From contig CM055612.1 of the NCBI GenBank assembly GCA_029379385.1, positions 18,042,001 through 18,106,000 of the forward strand: DNA of 64,000 nt. The letters are read 5' to 3'. Below are positions 38,160 through 50,534 of the stretch, piece after piece. Made by a program: the position numbers and the translations under genes. Below the pieces are notes generated by a model, which worked only from the letters and a program-made list of their open reading frames with translations, had not been told where the DNA came from and made no database searches. How positions within the stretch are numbered: the stretch's first letter is position 1; each line of letters begins with the position of its first letter. The DNA comes from Quillaja saponaria. Its lineage: Eukaryota > Streptophyta > Magnoliopsida > Fabales > Quillajaceae.

Positions 38160-39260
38160 TGCTGCATTATTTGCTATTGAATCAGTCTCTTTTGCTGTTA
38201 ACAACAATAATGCTACTTTTGAATTGTTGAACGGTTCCAACTTTAAGAAATGGAAGCAAGATGTTGAATTTGCTTTGAGAACTATGGATATCGATTTAGC
38301 TTTGCATAGTGAGAAACATGCTAATTTTTCTGATGCTAGCTCCATAGCCCAGAAAAAGGCTTTTGAGAAATGGGAGGGATCAAATAGGTTGAGTTTGATA
38401 TACATGAAAAAGATCAATCTCTGAAAACCTTATGAGTGGCTTACTTGAAACTCAAAGTGCCAAAGACTTCATGAAAGCCATGAGGGATAGGTACAAGATA
38501 TCTGATAATGCTGAGGGTGAAAAACTAATAAATGATCTAGCTGGTATGAGATATAAAACTAGACTTGGGGTTCAGAAATTTATTCTCAAAGTGGTTCATG
38601 TACAAACCAAGCTTAAAAGTAAAGAAATACCAATCCCTAATAGTTTTGTAGTTCACCATTCTCTCAATTCTTTACTGCCTGACTTCTCCTAAAATAAAAC
38701 TGCCTATAGCAGCTAAAATGTATCTTGGACTATCAATGACCTTATCTCTAAGGCTTGGTTTGATAATGCTCTTGGGAGGGTGCTTATGCTTATGAAGTGC
38801 ATAAGTCAATTTTTATATGTTTGGTAAAAAAAAAAAAATTTAGGGTGTTTCTACTTTGGGCTTTTAAAATTACAATCTTAATTTTTAATATAAAAAGTCA
38901 CAACATTACCAAACTAAACCTAATTTTGTGGCTTCTACTTATTAAGAGCATATTTTATATTATTTTCCAAACACTACTGCTATGACTTTTTAAAAGCAGC
39001 TCTAAGAAAGCCAAAAGAGCACAACACCTTTCAAAAACCCACAGCATTGACCAAGCCTAAGTGTGTGGTTGTAGTGGACAAGCTTAAGAAAGAAAAGAGT
39101 GAAACAACATTTTTTGTTTCCCATTCAAATCTATCTACCAAGGGTGGTCAGGGTAAGTTCAAGTCTACTCATAATAAGAAAACTCAGGATGTGGAAGGAC
39201 GTGATTTTGAACTTGTTTTGGAAACACTTTTTATGCATTGTCTTTTAGGCAGAATTTGAT
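38160..39260 (+). pseudogene. copia gag remnant, split by a MITE
   Basis: Reads LNGSNFKKWKQDVEFALRTM, then WEGSNRLSLIYMKK, MSGLLETQSAKDFMKAMRDR, then INDLISK up to the MITE at 38752, and CVVVVDKLKKEKSE after it, joining in frame as expected for copia gag. Stop codons lie near 38422 and 38690. It is the usual capsid protein of the element, now dead. Confidence 0.88.
38752..39057. mobile_element. Tourist-like MITE (PIF/Harbinger type)
   Basis: 306 bp with inverted ends (GGCTTGGTTTGATAATGC against GGCTTGGTCAATGCTGTG from the other strand) and a 3-bp target duplication TAA at 38749-38751 and 39058-39060. Removing it restores the gag reading DLISK-CVVVVDK. No coding capacity. TAA target choice and the GGC start fit the PIF/Harbinger superfamily. 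Confidence 0.88.
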
Positions 39261-39463
39261 TTTAGTTTCTTTGTTGGACAAAATTAATTATTCCTTTAAT
39301 TTTGGTAATTCGAAAGTTCAGTTACTTTTAAATTCTAAAATTCTTGGAAGATGTGTTTTGTCCAATGATTTATGCAGATTGATTTTAGCACCGTTAAATG
39401 TTAATTTATCCTTAAATACTGAAAAAGTTATTTCCAAAAGACCTTTAAATAAAGAGAAATAAT

Positions 39464-42120
39464 TAATGCTTTGGCATAAGCGTCTGGGTCACATATTAAG
39501 GAAAATAGTTAAAAAACTCATTATGGATGGTATCCTAGCATCACTTGATTTTGGTGATTTAGAAACTTGTGTTGATTACATTAGAGGTTAATTGACCAAG
39601 ACAAAGACAAATGAGGTAACCTATAGTTTAGGACACTTGGAGATCATTCACATAAACATTATTGGACCCTATTCCACCACTTTGTGTAAAAACAATTATT
39701 TTATTACTTTTATTGATGACTTTTCCCATTTTGGTTTTCTTTATTTGATTAAAGAAAAATCTAACTCTCTTGATAAATTTGTAATTTTCAAAACTGAAGT
39801 TGAAAAACAATTAGGGAAAGTTATTAAGATTGTAAGATCTTATCGTGGGGGTGAGTATTACAGTAAACATGGAGTTGATGGACAACATATGAGACCATTT
39901 GCCAAGTACTTACAATAATATGGGATTGTTGCCTAACATACCATGCTTGGTAGCCCTGAACAAAATGGTATGGGCGAAAGGCTTAATCGCACCATTAAGG
40001 ACATGATGACAAGTAGGTTAAAATTACCTGAATATCTTTAGTGGAAAGCTATTAAAGCTGTCTTGTACATTCTTAATAAGATTGGAGTAAAAGCGGTGCC
40101 TAAATCACATTTTGAGTTGTGGACTGGGAGAAAGCCTAGTTTGAACCATTTTCGTGTCTAGGGATGTCTAGCTTAAATGAGAATCTATAACCCAAATGAG
40201 AAAAAAAACTAACCCTAGATCTACCTACTGTTACTTTATTGGTTATTTATATCACTCTAAAAGATACAAATTCTACTGATCCACACGAAGAATCAAAATA
40301 GTGGAATCACAAACTGCCAAGTTCTTGAAATTTGATATTGCTGAGTTAGAAAAATCTTCATCTTTAGATCAAGGAGAGCAAAATAAGGATGCTACTATTC
40401 TTTTATTTGATCTGTCAGAAGCAATTGTACCTTTGTCTGTTGTGAGAACATGTGATGGGGGGAAGTAAATGAATGAGCTGAAGTAGCACCACTTGTTCCC
40501 ACTGAAGCTACTGCACATGTTCCTAATGAAGCTCCCCGACAACAGAATTCAGTTACATAAATACCTATAAGAAAGTCTAAACAACCGAGAAAGCATGCAT
40601 GTTATTTCTGATGACTTCATTATGTATTTAAGTGAGATTGATTATGATGTTGGTCATATTTTTGATCCTACTACATATAGAGAAGCCGTCTCTAGTCCAC
40701 AATCAAATATGTGGATTAAACCTATGAGAATAGAGATGCAATCTATGGCACACAATGGTGTATGAGAGTTTGTTGCACTTCCAAGGGGTTGCAGTCCCAT
40801 TGGGTGCAAGTGGGTTTATAAGACCAAGAAAGATTTAAAAGAAAAATTAAGCATTTCAAATCAAGACTTGTAGCTAAAAGTTTCTCTTAAAGAGAAAGTG
40901 TGGACTTTGGTGAGACTTTCTCTCCTGTCTCAACTAAAGACTCTTTAACGATCATTAATCATTTTAATCTTAAGTTACATCAGATGGATGTGAAGACAAC
41001 CTTCTTAAATGGAGATCTTGCTAAAGAGGTTTATGTGGTTCAACCTAAAGGTTTCAAAGAAAATAGAGGAAGTGAACTTGTTTGTAGACTCACAAAGTCT
41101 ATCTATGGTCTAAAACAAGCATCCCGACAATGGTTCTTGAAGTTTGGTAAGGTAATCACCTTTCTTGGTTTTGTTGAAAACAAGATTAATTAGTGCATAA
41201 ATCTTAAAGTCAATAGGAGCAAATTTATTGTACTGCTTTTATACATTGATGATACTTTGCTTGCCAACAGTGACGTTGGTTTACTATATGAGACAAAATT
41301 AATGTTATTTAAGACTTTTGACATGAAGGATCTTAGGGAGGCATCCTTTGTTCGTGGTATTGAAATTCATCAGGACAAATCTTGTTGTTTGTTGGGTCTT
41401 TCTTAGTGAGCCTACATTGATCGTGTGTTTGATAGGGTGATAAATTCAGTTTGGATCAATGTCCTGTAAATGATTTTCATAGCGAATGCATGAAGAATGT
41501 GCCTTTTACTAGCTCAGTTGGATGCTTGTTGTATGCTCAGGTTTGCACTAGACCTGACATTGCTTTGCAATAAGAGTTCATGGTAGATATTAGTCAAACC
41601 CAAGACCAGAACATTAGGTTGTTGCGAAGAAAGTTATGAGATATTTGTAGAGAACTAAGGATTTTATGCTAGTGTATAAAAATATTGATCACCTTAAGTT
41701 GATTGGTTACTCTGATTCTGACTTTCTTAGTTGCAAAGATGATTTGTGATCCATTTCAGGATGCATTTTCATGTTAGCAAAGGGAATTATATCTTGGAAA
41801 AGTTACTTCTTCCATTTTGTAGGCCGAGTTCGTTGTTTGTTATGGAGCAGGGTAAATGGTTGAAGAGCATGAGAACCTATCTTAATGTGGTTGATTTGAT
41901 CTCTAGACCTTTTAAAATTTATTATGATAGCAATTCCACTTTATTCTTTTCAAAGAACAATTAGATTTCTAGTGCATCGAAAGTTATAGATATCAAGTAT
42001 CTGGCTACTAGGGATTTAGTGAAAAAAGGAGACATTGTGTTTAAATATATTGAAACAGAAAAAATATTAGTAGATTCTTTAATCAATGGACTTAGGATTG
42101 GGGTTTTTGACAGTCATGTT
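39464..42120 (+). pseudogene. copia pol remnant (integrase, RT, RNase H)
   Basis: Pre-integrase at 39464 (LMLWHKRLGHI). Integrase core at 39600-40170 with HINIIGPYSTT, FIDDFSHFGFLYLIKEKS, RSYRGGEYYSKHG and GSPEQNGMGERLNRTIKDM. RT at 40640-41400 with GCKWVYKTKKDLK, SFSPVSTKDSLTII-like, HQMDVKTTFLNGDLAKEVYV, SIYGLKQASRQW and the metal-binding box LLYIDDTLLA. RNase H continues to about 42120 (IGYSDSDFLSCKDD, LVDSLINGL). Many stops and frameshifts, for example near 39918, 40140, 41190 and 41405. Plus strand. Confidence 0.92.
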
Positions 42121-42842
42121 GATAACATGAGTGTTGTAGAGTCCTTTTATGTTTTTGGTTAGTGGGAGTTTGCGTTGTTTTATTCAAACTAGCTAGCATA
42201 TGCTATTTTGTATCTCATGTGTTTATTTTTATCCTTGTTGGATGGTACGTTTCGTTAATGAAAAAAAAATATTTATTTTCATGATGATATGATTGATATT
42301 GTATGTGCATATGTGGTTATTTATAAATAACATGTCATTGCATTAAAATCTTAAAACTTGGTATCTGTCTTAAGTATAATGGTTTTGTCAATTTGGAGAT
42401 ATATCTCAAAATAGCACTAATTGGATATCTCGAGATGCTTATTGAGACATAAAAGCTTAACTAATAAGTTTACGTGATTTCTAGTGATTTTTGAAAGCAT
42501 CTAGTTTTTAATGAAATCACCTGAACGACCGACAATGAAAATAGCATATGTTGATCACATTTGGATGTTATTTTCTTGCTACACTACTACATCTAGTTCT
42601 ATTGTAGATTAGGTTGTTGGTATTTGCAATCATGGATTGGTCTTGTGTTGTTTAATTGACACAATAATTGCCATAATTTGATGTGGATAACTTTATTGGG
42701 TTGGATTGTTTGAGGTGCATCTCAGGACTAAAGTTTTTAAAATTGTGGCCACATAAAAGTTATACCTTGCCCAAAAGTCATTTTCCAAAATGTGTTTTTC
42801 AAAATTTTACAACTACTATTGATGTTGCCCAAGTGGGAGAAT

Positions 42843-43271
42843 ATTAGAAACTCCATGTGTGTGAACAATCATTAATTGTATGGTTTTAACTTTAATAAGA
42901 ACGGGCTTAAGGTTTGGTCCACTTAAGACAGGCTAGTAGAGCCCTTTTGGTTTATGTGATTATTTTGGATAGGACTCTAGCACACTTCTTATCTGTTAGA
43001 TGTGGATTGGCAGTAAGTGTAGGCTGAGTGACTTCAGAAGTCTTTAATGAGAGGACTTTCAGGGTTTATTTGATGATAAATAAGTTAGGTCCCATTGAGA
43101 GCTGTCAATAAAATTGAGAGAATTGAGAGAAAAACCTAGATGTAGAAGCATTATACTAAAGCATGCTTATTTTAGGTTTCATATAATCAGCTACTATGGC
43201 TCAATCAGGTATATAAGTTTTATTGTTAATATATTTTAAATTCATGTATGTGATCCTGTCAATTTATTACA
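42843..43271 (+). repeat. 3' LTR of the copia element
   Basis: Follows polypurine tract AAGTGGGAG. Begins TATTAGAAACTCC (TG decayed to TA) and ends TTATTACA. 429 bp. Confidence 0.8.
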
Positions 43272-43738
43272 CTTACATCTCAATAAATAAGAAAGCTAAG
43301 TGACATGTAACTAACACAAATCACCATCATTGATTTAATTAAATAGACTAATGCGTTATAATTTTATTTACGATTTTACAAAATCTATGTTTAATTAAAC
43401 ACCGTTTAATCAGTGTACAAGTATGTTATTTATTGCCTATCAAATGCATATACAACGCTTAGGTACGTACTTTGATGCCTTGAGCATGTATAATAAAGAT
43501 CGGTTTGTAGCTGACAAATGGTTATGATTTATGAATCCCGTCCACCATAGCGTCTTTGTCTTTGCTGAAATAAAGTTAAGGCTTCTACAAATTTAGCTTT
43601 ACCAAAATCAGGCCAGAGTTCTTTCACAAAGAAAAGTTCAGTGTAGGCTAACTGCCACAATAAGAAGTTACTGACTCTAAGTTCCCCACTGGTTCGTACT
43701 AATAGATCCGAGTAAGGAAACTCGATACAGTTAGTTTC

Positions 43739-44036
43739 TGTTAATGTCGGACCTGGCGAGGTGGTCTCCTAAATGCCTTCTACTTGTCCGAGCTAGAGAC
43801 CTGACGAGGTGGTTTCCTCAATGCCTCCTACACTCATTCTTCGGTAGACTTGCAGGGGTGGTCCTGGAGACCTGTCAGCACTCCGAAGCTCAAGTCAGTA
43901 TCTAAAGAGATAAGGAGAGAGCTATCAAAATAAAGTATAGAGAGAAGGACAGCTTTTTGAGAGTGTTAAGGCTTGTATTTGTAGGGCCTTTGGCGGGCCT
44001 ATGCTTATTGGGCTTAAGTTAATATTTATATTAACA
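43739..44036 (-). repeat. 3' LTR of the minisatellite-bearing element
   Basis: 298 bp, closely similar to 46609-46914 through the CACTCCGAAGCTCAAGTCAG and AGCTTTTTGAGAGTG stretches. TG..CA ends with the inverted TGTTAAT/ATTAACA. Confidence 0.93.
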
Positions 44037-44339
44037 CAAGTCCCCCTAAAAACAAGTTTGAGAAATGAAGTGATTCGGACTTGAAGTTAACTAAGGACAA
44101 AACCATATAGTGATAATTGAGCTTTTTCTTAGCGGACGAGCTTTTGGCTCCAAGCCTTGCAACGTTGGGGTGAGCTCATAGCTCTAACTTCCTTTGTCTT
44201 GGGCTATAAAATTTCCCTGCAACTACAGTCAAATAGTCTATCTTAAAAGAAAATTTGTTAAGCACATATGAGGGTAAAACAATATGCTTTACGATTAAAA
44301 ATCATGCAGTACTAGAGTCCACCTTTGGAGAGTTAAATA

Positions 44340-44820
44340 TCCGAGTGCGAACCTCTTGCGGGCGAACTCGGCGGAAGCTCGGATTGCAGGATTGAAACCT
44401 GGCGGCCTCGCTTGCCTGGACTGCGAGCACCGGGGAGGTCGGGTTCCTTGTCAGGGTTGTTGGATCGACCAGGTGAACCTTAACCATTTCTGCCCCCGGG
44501 TTTTGGCGATTTCCTGGGTGAACTTGGCAGAGGCTCGGATCGTAGGATGGAAACCTGGCGGCCTCGCTTGCTTGGACCGCTAGCACCGGGGAGGTCAGGG
44601 TTCCCTGTCAGGGCCGTTGGATCGACCAGGTGAACCTCAACCGTTTCTGCCCCCGGATTTTGGCTATTTCCTGAGTGAACTCGGCAGAGACTCGGACCGC
44701 AGGATGGAAACCTAGCATCCTCGCTTGCCTGGACCGCGAGCACCGAGGAGGTTGGGTTCCCTATCAGGGCCGTTGGATCGACCAAGTGAACCTCAACCGT
44801 TTCTGCCCCTGGGTTTTCTT
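44340..44820. repeat. 157-bp GC-rich tandem repeat, three copies
   Basis: Three units beginning around GAACTCGG/GAACTTGG at 44364, 44520 and 44677 (spacing 156 and 157 bp). Shared blocks are CCTGGACCGCGAGCACCG, TGGATCGACCAGGTGAACCT and TTTCTGCCCCCGG. Its GC content is far above the surroundings. Open frames on both strands here are a by-product of the repeat. Confidence 0.92.
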
Positions 44821-45739
44821 TTCAATCTACTTCACCTGCAAAAATTTCTTGCAACTATGGCTAAACGGCCGATTTCAACAGAAAATTCATTAGCCACATA
44901 TGATGGTAAACATGTAATAGCGTGCTTTTTGATAAATATGCAATAACATGTCAAAAATATATTGCGATTACTCGACCATGTTACATTAGGCAATCAATTA
45001 ACATTATGATCCAACTATCAATTGCAAGATGTAGGCGAGGTGAATTACTGGTCCACTATGCTTAAGATGCCAATTATTTTGTTAAATGAGTGATCGACTC
45101 ATCTTTGTGATGGCCTTATAATTATGGTGTTTTCAGGCTAGCTCATGAATCTTCAATGGATGATTTAATATTTTCAAGACTTGGAATATTTTTGTTGTTG
45201 ATGAACATGTAATCCAACAATTAAGTAGATATAAATTAAAATGAGCATTCGATTCCAGACGATTTGCATGTAAATACAAGCTTGACAAGAAATTCTATAA
45301 GAACATAGAAGTTTGTAGGCAATTTGTGCAAAATTTATAAAGTTTTAGGCCATTTAAAGAATTTGGGGCTAATATGCAATTTCTAGAATTATTAAGAGCA
45401 ATTATATGATAATATAAAAGCCTAAGATCTATTGTGCAATTATTTCGAAGAATTAGGCAAATAATATAAACATTGGGGGCATAATTGAAAAATATAAAAG
45501 AGCTTGTGGCAATTATGTAAATTACTAAAAATATAAGCCATTTATGTAATTACCAAAAGGTATGGGTATAATATATAAAATATTTAAATTATTGGGCTAA
45601 AATTATAAATTCTATTAGATTTTAGGCAATTTTCATAATATATGAAAGTACATAGACTAAATTGCAATAGATAAACCTGATTAAGCTGGTCTCTTAGTTG
45701 GGCTTATAGGCCAAGGAGGACCTGAGGCGAGCTACTCAC

Positions 45740-46520
45740 TTTTGGACGACCTGTTGCATTGGAGAAGCTGATGACCTGATTAAGCTGCTGTCTTGGACTA
45801 ACTGATGACCTAGTTTGAGCTGTTGTTTTGGACAAGCTGATAACCTAGTTAAGCTGTTGTCTTGGACAAGCTGATAACCTAGTTGAGTTGTTGTCTTGGA
45901 CAAGCTGATAACCTAGTTGAGTTGTTGTCTTGTACGAGCTGCTGCCCTTGGACGACCTACTATCCTTAGATGAGCTGCTGGTTTGGACGAGCTGCTCACT
46001 TTTAGAAGAGTTGATGACCTAGTTGACCGCTGTCTTGGACGAGCTGCTTCCCTTGGACGAGCTACTGGTTGGACGAGCTGTTGCCCTTGGACAAGCTGGT
46101 GGTCTGGACGACCTGCTATCCTTGGACGAGCTGCTCACTCTCACTCTTAGATGAGCTGATGACCTCGTCGACTTCTGTCTTGGACGAGCTGCTGCTTTGG
46201 ACGAGCTACTGGTCTGGACGAGCTTCTACTTTGGACGAGCTGCCCACTTGGACGAGCTACTCACTTGGACGAGCTACTCACTCTTGGATGAGTTGCTGCC
46301 TATTAGATGATCTGATGACCTGGTTGAGTTGCTATTGGTTGGACGAGCTGCTGCCTATTGGACGAGCTGTTACATTTTGGACAAGCTGTAGAGCCATGGA
46401 CGAGCTGGTGACCTAGACAAATTGTTGTCCTGGACGAGTTGGTGTACTGGATAAGCTGGTGGCTTGCAATACGATCTGGTGTCCTGGATTAGCTGGTGTC
46501 CTGGACAACTTGTTGTCCCG
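45740..46520. repeat. Degenerate minisatellite, GGACGAGCTG units
   Basis: About 780 bp of variants of TTGGACGAGCTGCTG and CTGATGACCTAGTTGAG, in tandem with irregular unit length. A 115-codon frame at 46069-46416 (repeated LDELL/WTS) is a translation of the repeat and not a gene. Confidence 0.9.
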
Positions 46521-46608
46521 GGTTTTCAAGGTGCTATACTGTGTTCAAGCTGGAGAGTTGTGAAGTCGAGAAACCCAAATTATATGGATTTCCCACAGAC
46601 GGCGCCTA

Positions 46609-46914
46609 TGTTAATGTCGGATTTGTCCTAGCTGGAGACCTGGCAAGGTGGTCTCCTCAATGTGTCCGAGCTGGAGACCTGGCGAGGTGATCTCCTCAAT
46701 GCCTCCTACACTCATTCTTCGGTAGACCTGCAGGGGTGGTCTTGGAGACCTATCAGCACTCCGAAGCTCAAGTCAGTATCTAAAGAGATAAGGGGAGAGC
46801 TATCAAAATAAAATATAGAGAGAGTGACAGCTTTTTGAGAGTGTGAAGGCTTGTATTTGTAGGGCCTTTGGTGGGCCTGGGCTTATTGGGCTTAAGTTAA
46901 TATTTGTATTAACA
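46609..46914 (-). repeat. 5' LTR of the minisatellite-bearing element
   Basis: 306 bp, partner of 43739-44036, flanked by the primer site (46591-46608) and by target duplication GTTTC. Confidence 0.93.
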
Positions 46915-47756
46915 GTTTCCAATTCTTGATCAATTAGATTATCATTGATGTCTTCCAATTGAATAAGATTATCATTTACTTTCTGAGCAACACTTGTGCA
47001 TGCTTGCACAACATTATATTTCTCGCTGTAGCTAACTGACTGCCACAATAAATTGTAGCCTAGAATTGTCCTTTGTCTGCCTTACTGACCAGTGTCTACA
47101 GGGATTTCGGGAACTTTGATGAATCTCCAATAATGGATATTCGAATGCCTTCCCTGTTAGATAAGAGAATGATTAGATGGAACTCATGCAGGCGTTCTCA
47201 AAGTTCATTCAACACTTCAAATAACAAGAGTGATTTGCTATTTGTGATTTTCATCATGATCATGATAGTCAATTTTGAATTTATCATTCATTCCCAAACA
47301 ATCTGAAACAACTTCATGTGTGCTATTTTCAAACAACTATTTGCAAGTCATGACTTCAATTTTATGGACTCATATAGGCAATAATTAAGAACTGGACCCG
47401 AGTTGCAGGCTGTGGCAGAAGACTAACATGAGCTTGTCAGTTGTAAAGCAAGAGACAAGTCTCAGAGTGTAGTTATCATTCAGTTTGAATGCAAAGCAAC
47501 CCACATGTTACTTCCTTTATGGGGTTGGATGGGTGGTTTATAGGAAATATGAGCCTGTTCAGTCTTCTCCCTACCACTACTATTTCAGCAACTTTATTCT
47601 ACCTTTTTCCTGATAAACTAAGATCTAATTGAGAAGTGTCTCTTTTAATTACTATATATAGATATATTAAAGTCTCTGCAGTACAGGCCCGCTATCTGTT
47701 TTTTGATGTATCAAAATTTATATACTTCTTACTCATTTTTCGTTTTAAATAAGTTA

Positions 47757-48481
47757 GGATCAATTGCATTTTATTCCCATAAACTATAACCTGTTTTTTA
47801 ATAATCCCATAAACTATCAAATTAGGCACATAATCCCTTTATTTAAGTCATAATTAGCAGATAATTACTATTCATCTAAACTAACTATTAAATCTAACAA
47901 ATTAGCTTATAAAAGACTAAATTACTCTCGTTATAAGCTTTTTATTTTATTTTATGTTTTCTCTTTTTACATCTTTTCATTTCATTTTCAATAAAACTAA
48001 ACTTTTTATATTTATTTAATTTTAGCATACATAAATAATATTTGAATCATTCAGAATTTTTTTTGTCATTATTAAATTATTAATAGAATTACTAATATTA
48101 TTTTTTCTTATTTATAAAATTTATACAAGTTATTGTTTCAATTTGCGTTTTAATGATCAAATTTTCATTAAAAATTTTATTTTTCTTATGATTTTATTAC
48201 ATATTAAAGAATATATGAAAATTGAATAAATATAGAGAATTTAACTATTTAAAAAAAAAAAGGTAAAAGAAAAAACAAGAGATAGAAGGTGAAAGACATA
48301 AAAGAAAACTTATAATAAAGATAGTTTAGTTATTTCTAAGTTAAATGGTTAGATTTTATAATTAATTTGGATGATTAGTGATTATTTACTAATTATGTCA
48401 AATAAAAAGTTATATTCCTAATTTGATAGATCATGAGAGTTAATGTAGAACGGATTGTAGTTGGTAAAGTGCAATTGATCT
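47757..48481. mobile_element. 725-bp MULE-type MITE in intron 2 of CPT copy C
   Basis: Inverted ends GGATCAATTGCATTTTA and AGATCAATTGCACTTTA. A perfect 9-bp target duplication AATAAGTTA lies at 47748-47756 and 48482-48490. Segment A shows the empty site (AAATAAGTTATGAGCTAAACATC). It is A/T-rich and non-coding. The 9-bp duplication points to Mutator-like elements. A second copy lies at 53543-59899. Confidence 0.93.
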
Positions 48482-49480
48482 AATAAGTTATGAGCTAAAC
48501 ATCACACATAAATAATTACTAAAATATTTTAAGAATTTCAGATTGTAAAATGTTTAGAATAATTGTTTTTGCCAAATCAGCCACATCATCAATAAGTTTT
48601 CATAAAAATACCAACTTTGTTAGGTCGGACATCACATCCTTGTCATAAAAATACCAATCTTATTAGGTTGAAGAAAGCACATTTCAGAAGTTTTAAAAAT
48701 TATGAAATAAAATTTGTCAAAAAATATTATTAATTAGGAAAAATTAACAAAAAATCATAATATTTTATGAATAGTAGGTTTTTTTTTTTTTTTTTGGGTC
48801 TAAATGAGGCCTATTGAGTCTCTGAGCTATGTAACGAGAGGTAATTATTTTATTTCTCATAATCACTCATCTTGGGTGAAAATAAGATTTGATTCTAGAT
48901 TTTTAGTATAGGATACTAAAAAAATTTGTCGAGTATGAAATTTTATTAAAAAAATAATAATGATAAAAGAAAAAAATAAAAAAAATAAAAAATCATGTCA
49001 CAAATAGCACCTACTTATTTATTAGAAGCAAAGTGCATAAAAACCCTCTCATTTTTCTTGTCCTTTTTTTTTTTTTTTTTGGTTGAAAACTCATGTTTAT
49101 TTTCATTTTTTGTTATTGGCCAGAAAAAGGGGGCAACTTGCCAAGAATTCAAGCCAACAAATAACTTCTTAGCAAAATAAAACCAACAACTAACTATTAC
49201 AACCAATCAACTTGGTCTTGATTCCTTATTGGGATTTGCGACTCCTATCATATCAATTTTTATAAAAAAAAGTTACCGGCTGTAGATTCTTTATTTTCCA
49301 TTTTTATTGGCTTTGAATACTATTTTAATTGGATCATCAGAAAATCTAATTCTTTTAATAAAAAAGAAAAACTTTAATCGAGTCATTAACATTAATTAAA
49401 CTAGGAATGCATCCATTGGAATTAGTTGATTTGAGTTTATATGCACGGATTCAGATCCACTATTGTTCAAGTTGGAACAT

Positions 49481-50534
49481 AATTTTCCCCTATGAAAGAA
49501 ACAGACTCAAGTAAATTTTGATTCAAAATTCAAAGTGTTTTATGAATTAGATATACTTTATGGAGGGCATTAGTGTATCTCTCTCCCATTATAGTCTTAT
49601 TAGGGTTGAGCATTATTATCGAAAAACTGAATTACCAAGTCAAACCCAACCGAAATTGACCTAACATTTATATCAATTTAAAAAATTTCATCATTTTTAG
49701 GCCTGATCCATTTTGCGGGTCCTTAAAATTTTAAGGCCCAATTAAACAACATGACTGAAACAATAACAAAAATGTTATATTTTATAGTTATTTGTCATAA
49801 CTCAAATAAAACTAAGCCCAAAATAAAACGAAGCCCACCTTATCAACTAAATGTTTTTATAGTTCAATTCAAAGGGTTTAGTCATAGTCAACAACCCCAG
49901 AGACAAATAGACTAAGAGTCAAGAAAGAGGCAAAGATCTTTATACTTCAGCCGCGTGAATTGGTGCTCCTCTCTTGGATGCTGTAAACCCTAAGGCGCTT
50001 ATACATACTCCTTTTCTCTCCGTCTACCTATATGATTTCAATTTTCAATATGAGAAGGAGATTATTCTTGCTTTAGTAAAGGCCGAAAAGGACAAAGGCT
50101 GATACACCTATAACATTATGGATTAGGATTTTTGCCCAGCAATCAAATGATTAGAAGATCATTCAACTACAAGAGATGAGTTAGGGTTTTTTAAATCTAT
50201 TTGTTGGTTGTTTTAACAATTGTGTAAATACATAATCATTAGGCTTTTGTGAATCTGGTATAATTGTTGTCATTTTTTTTTCCAATTTTTTGCTATGCAT
50301 GATAGTTATTTTGCCTAGTTTTTTTTTTTTCCCCTGAAATTATTCTTCAATTTTCTCAGAAGTCATGAACATTTTATTACTTTTCTTCATCTGTTTTTTC
50401 TTTGATTTTTGTTTCAATGTTCAAAACCGAACAACCAACCCACCATAATTGAATTTTCAAACGGTTGGTGTTTTTCAATAATCGACATAATAGGTTTTGC
50501 TTTCAGTTTGCATTATTCAACAACCAAATTCATC
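49481..50534. other. A/T-rich stretch without recognised gene
   Basis: Includes a TAGGGTTGAGCATTATTATCG stretch at 49610 that resembles hAT-type MITE ends, but no matching inverse end or 8-bp duplication was found. No coding signal. Confidence 0.4.

Larger units (their letters stand above)
36600..43271 (+). mobile_element. Ty1/copia retrotransposon, degenerate
   Basis: A perfect tRNA-Met primer site (TGGTATCAGAGC) lies at 36724-36735, two bases after a TTATTACA LTR end (36721). Gag and pol follow on the plus strand. Polypurine tract AAGTGGGAG precedes the 3' LTR (42843-43271), whose tail (GTGATCCTGT..TTTATTACA) matches 36700-36721. The rest of the 5' LTR is not recognisable, so the left limit is uncertain. 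It inserted at the left edge of CPT segment C: homology to segment A (ACATCTCAATAAATAAGAAAG) begins right after 43271. Confidence 0.85.
43739..46914 (-). mobile_element. Non-coding LTR element with internal minisatellites
   Basis: 3,176 bp. LTRs are 43739-44036 and 46609-46914, both TGTTAAT...ATTAACA. Target duplication GTTTC lies at 43734-43738 and 46915-46919. Orientation is minus: next to the right LTR is TAGGCGCCGTCTGTGGGA (minus strand), whose GGCGCCGT core fits a tRNA-Asp-type primer site, and next to the left LTR is the polypurine tract AGGGGGACTTG. The interior has no gag or pol. It holds a 157-bp tandem repeat (44340-44820), an A/T-rich block (44830-45670) and a short-unit minisatellite (45740-46520). 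It must depend on another element's enzymes. Confidence 0.94.
43529..47153 (-). pseudogene. cis-prenyltransferase pseudogene, exon 3 (copy C), split
   Basis: The exon's 3' half is 43529-43738 and its 5' half 46915-47153, interrupted by an LTR retrotransposon with target duplication GTTTC. The 3' half still ends [10 protein letters not shown] and stop, as in the intact gene. The 5' half has a 4-bp insertion (near 47036) and an 8-bp loss (near 47080) relative to 60303-60750, so the frame was lost apart from the transposon. It encodes the region of the conserved LLIRTSGE motif in the intact gene. Exons 1-2 are missing upstream. Confidence 0.93.
43272..49480. other. CPT paralogous segment C
   Basis: Homologous to segment A from about 60003 to 63830, in the same orientation, and to B around 4440-5130. 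It carries CPT exon 3 and part of intron 2. The join near 48520 links intron-2 sequence directly to the gene's 5' flank, so exons 1-2 and the proximal promoter are deleted. It holds two later insertions: the LTR element 43739-46914 and the MITE 47757-48481. Confidence 0.85.

Noticed and set aside
44302..44946. Several open frames of 70-100 codons on both strands
   Set aside because: They arise from the 157-bp GC-rich tandem repeat. The peptides simply repeat with it and match no family.
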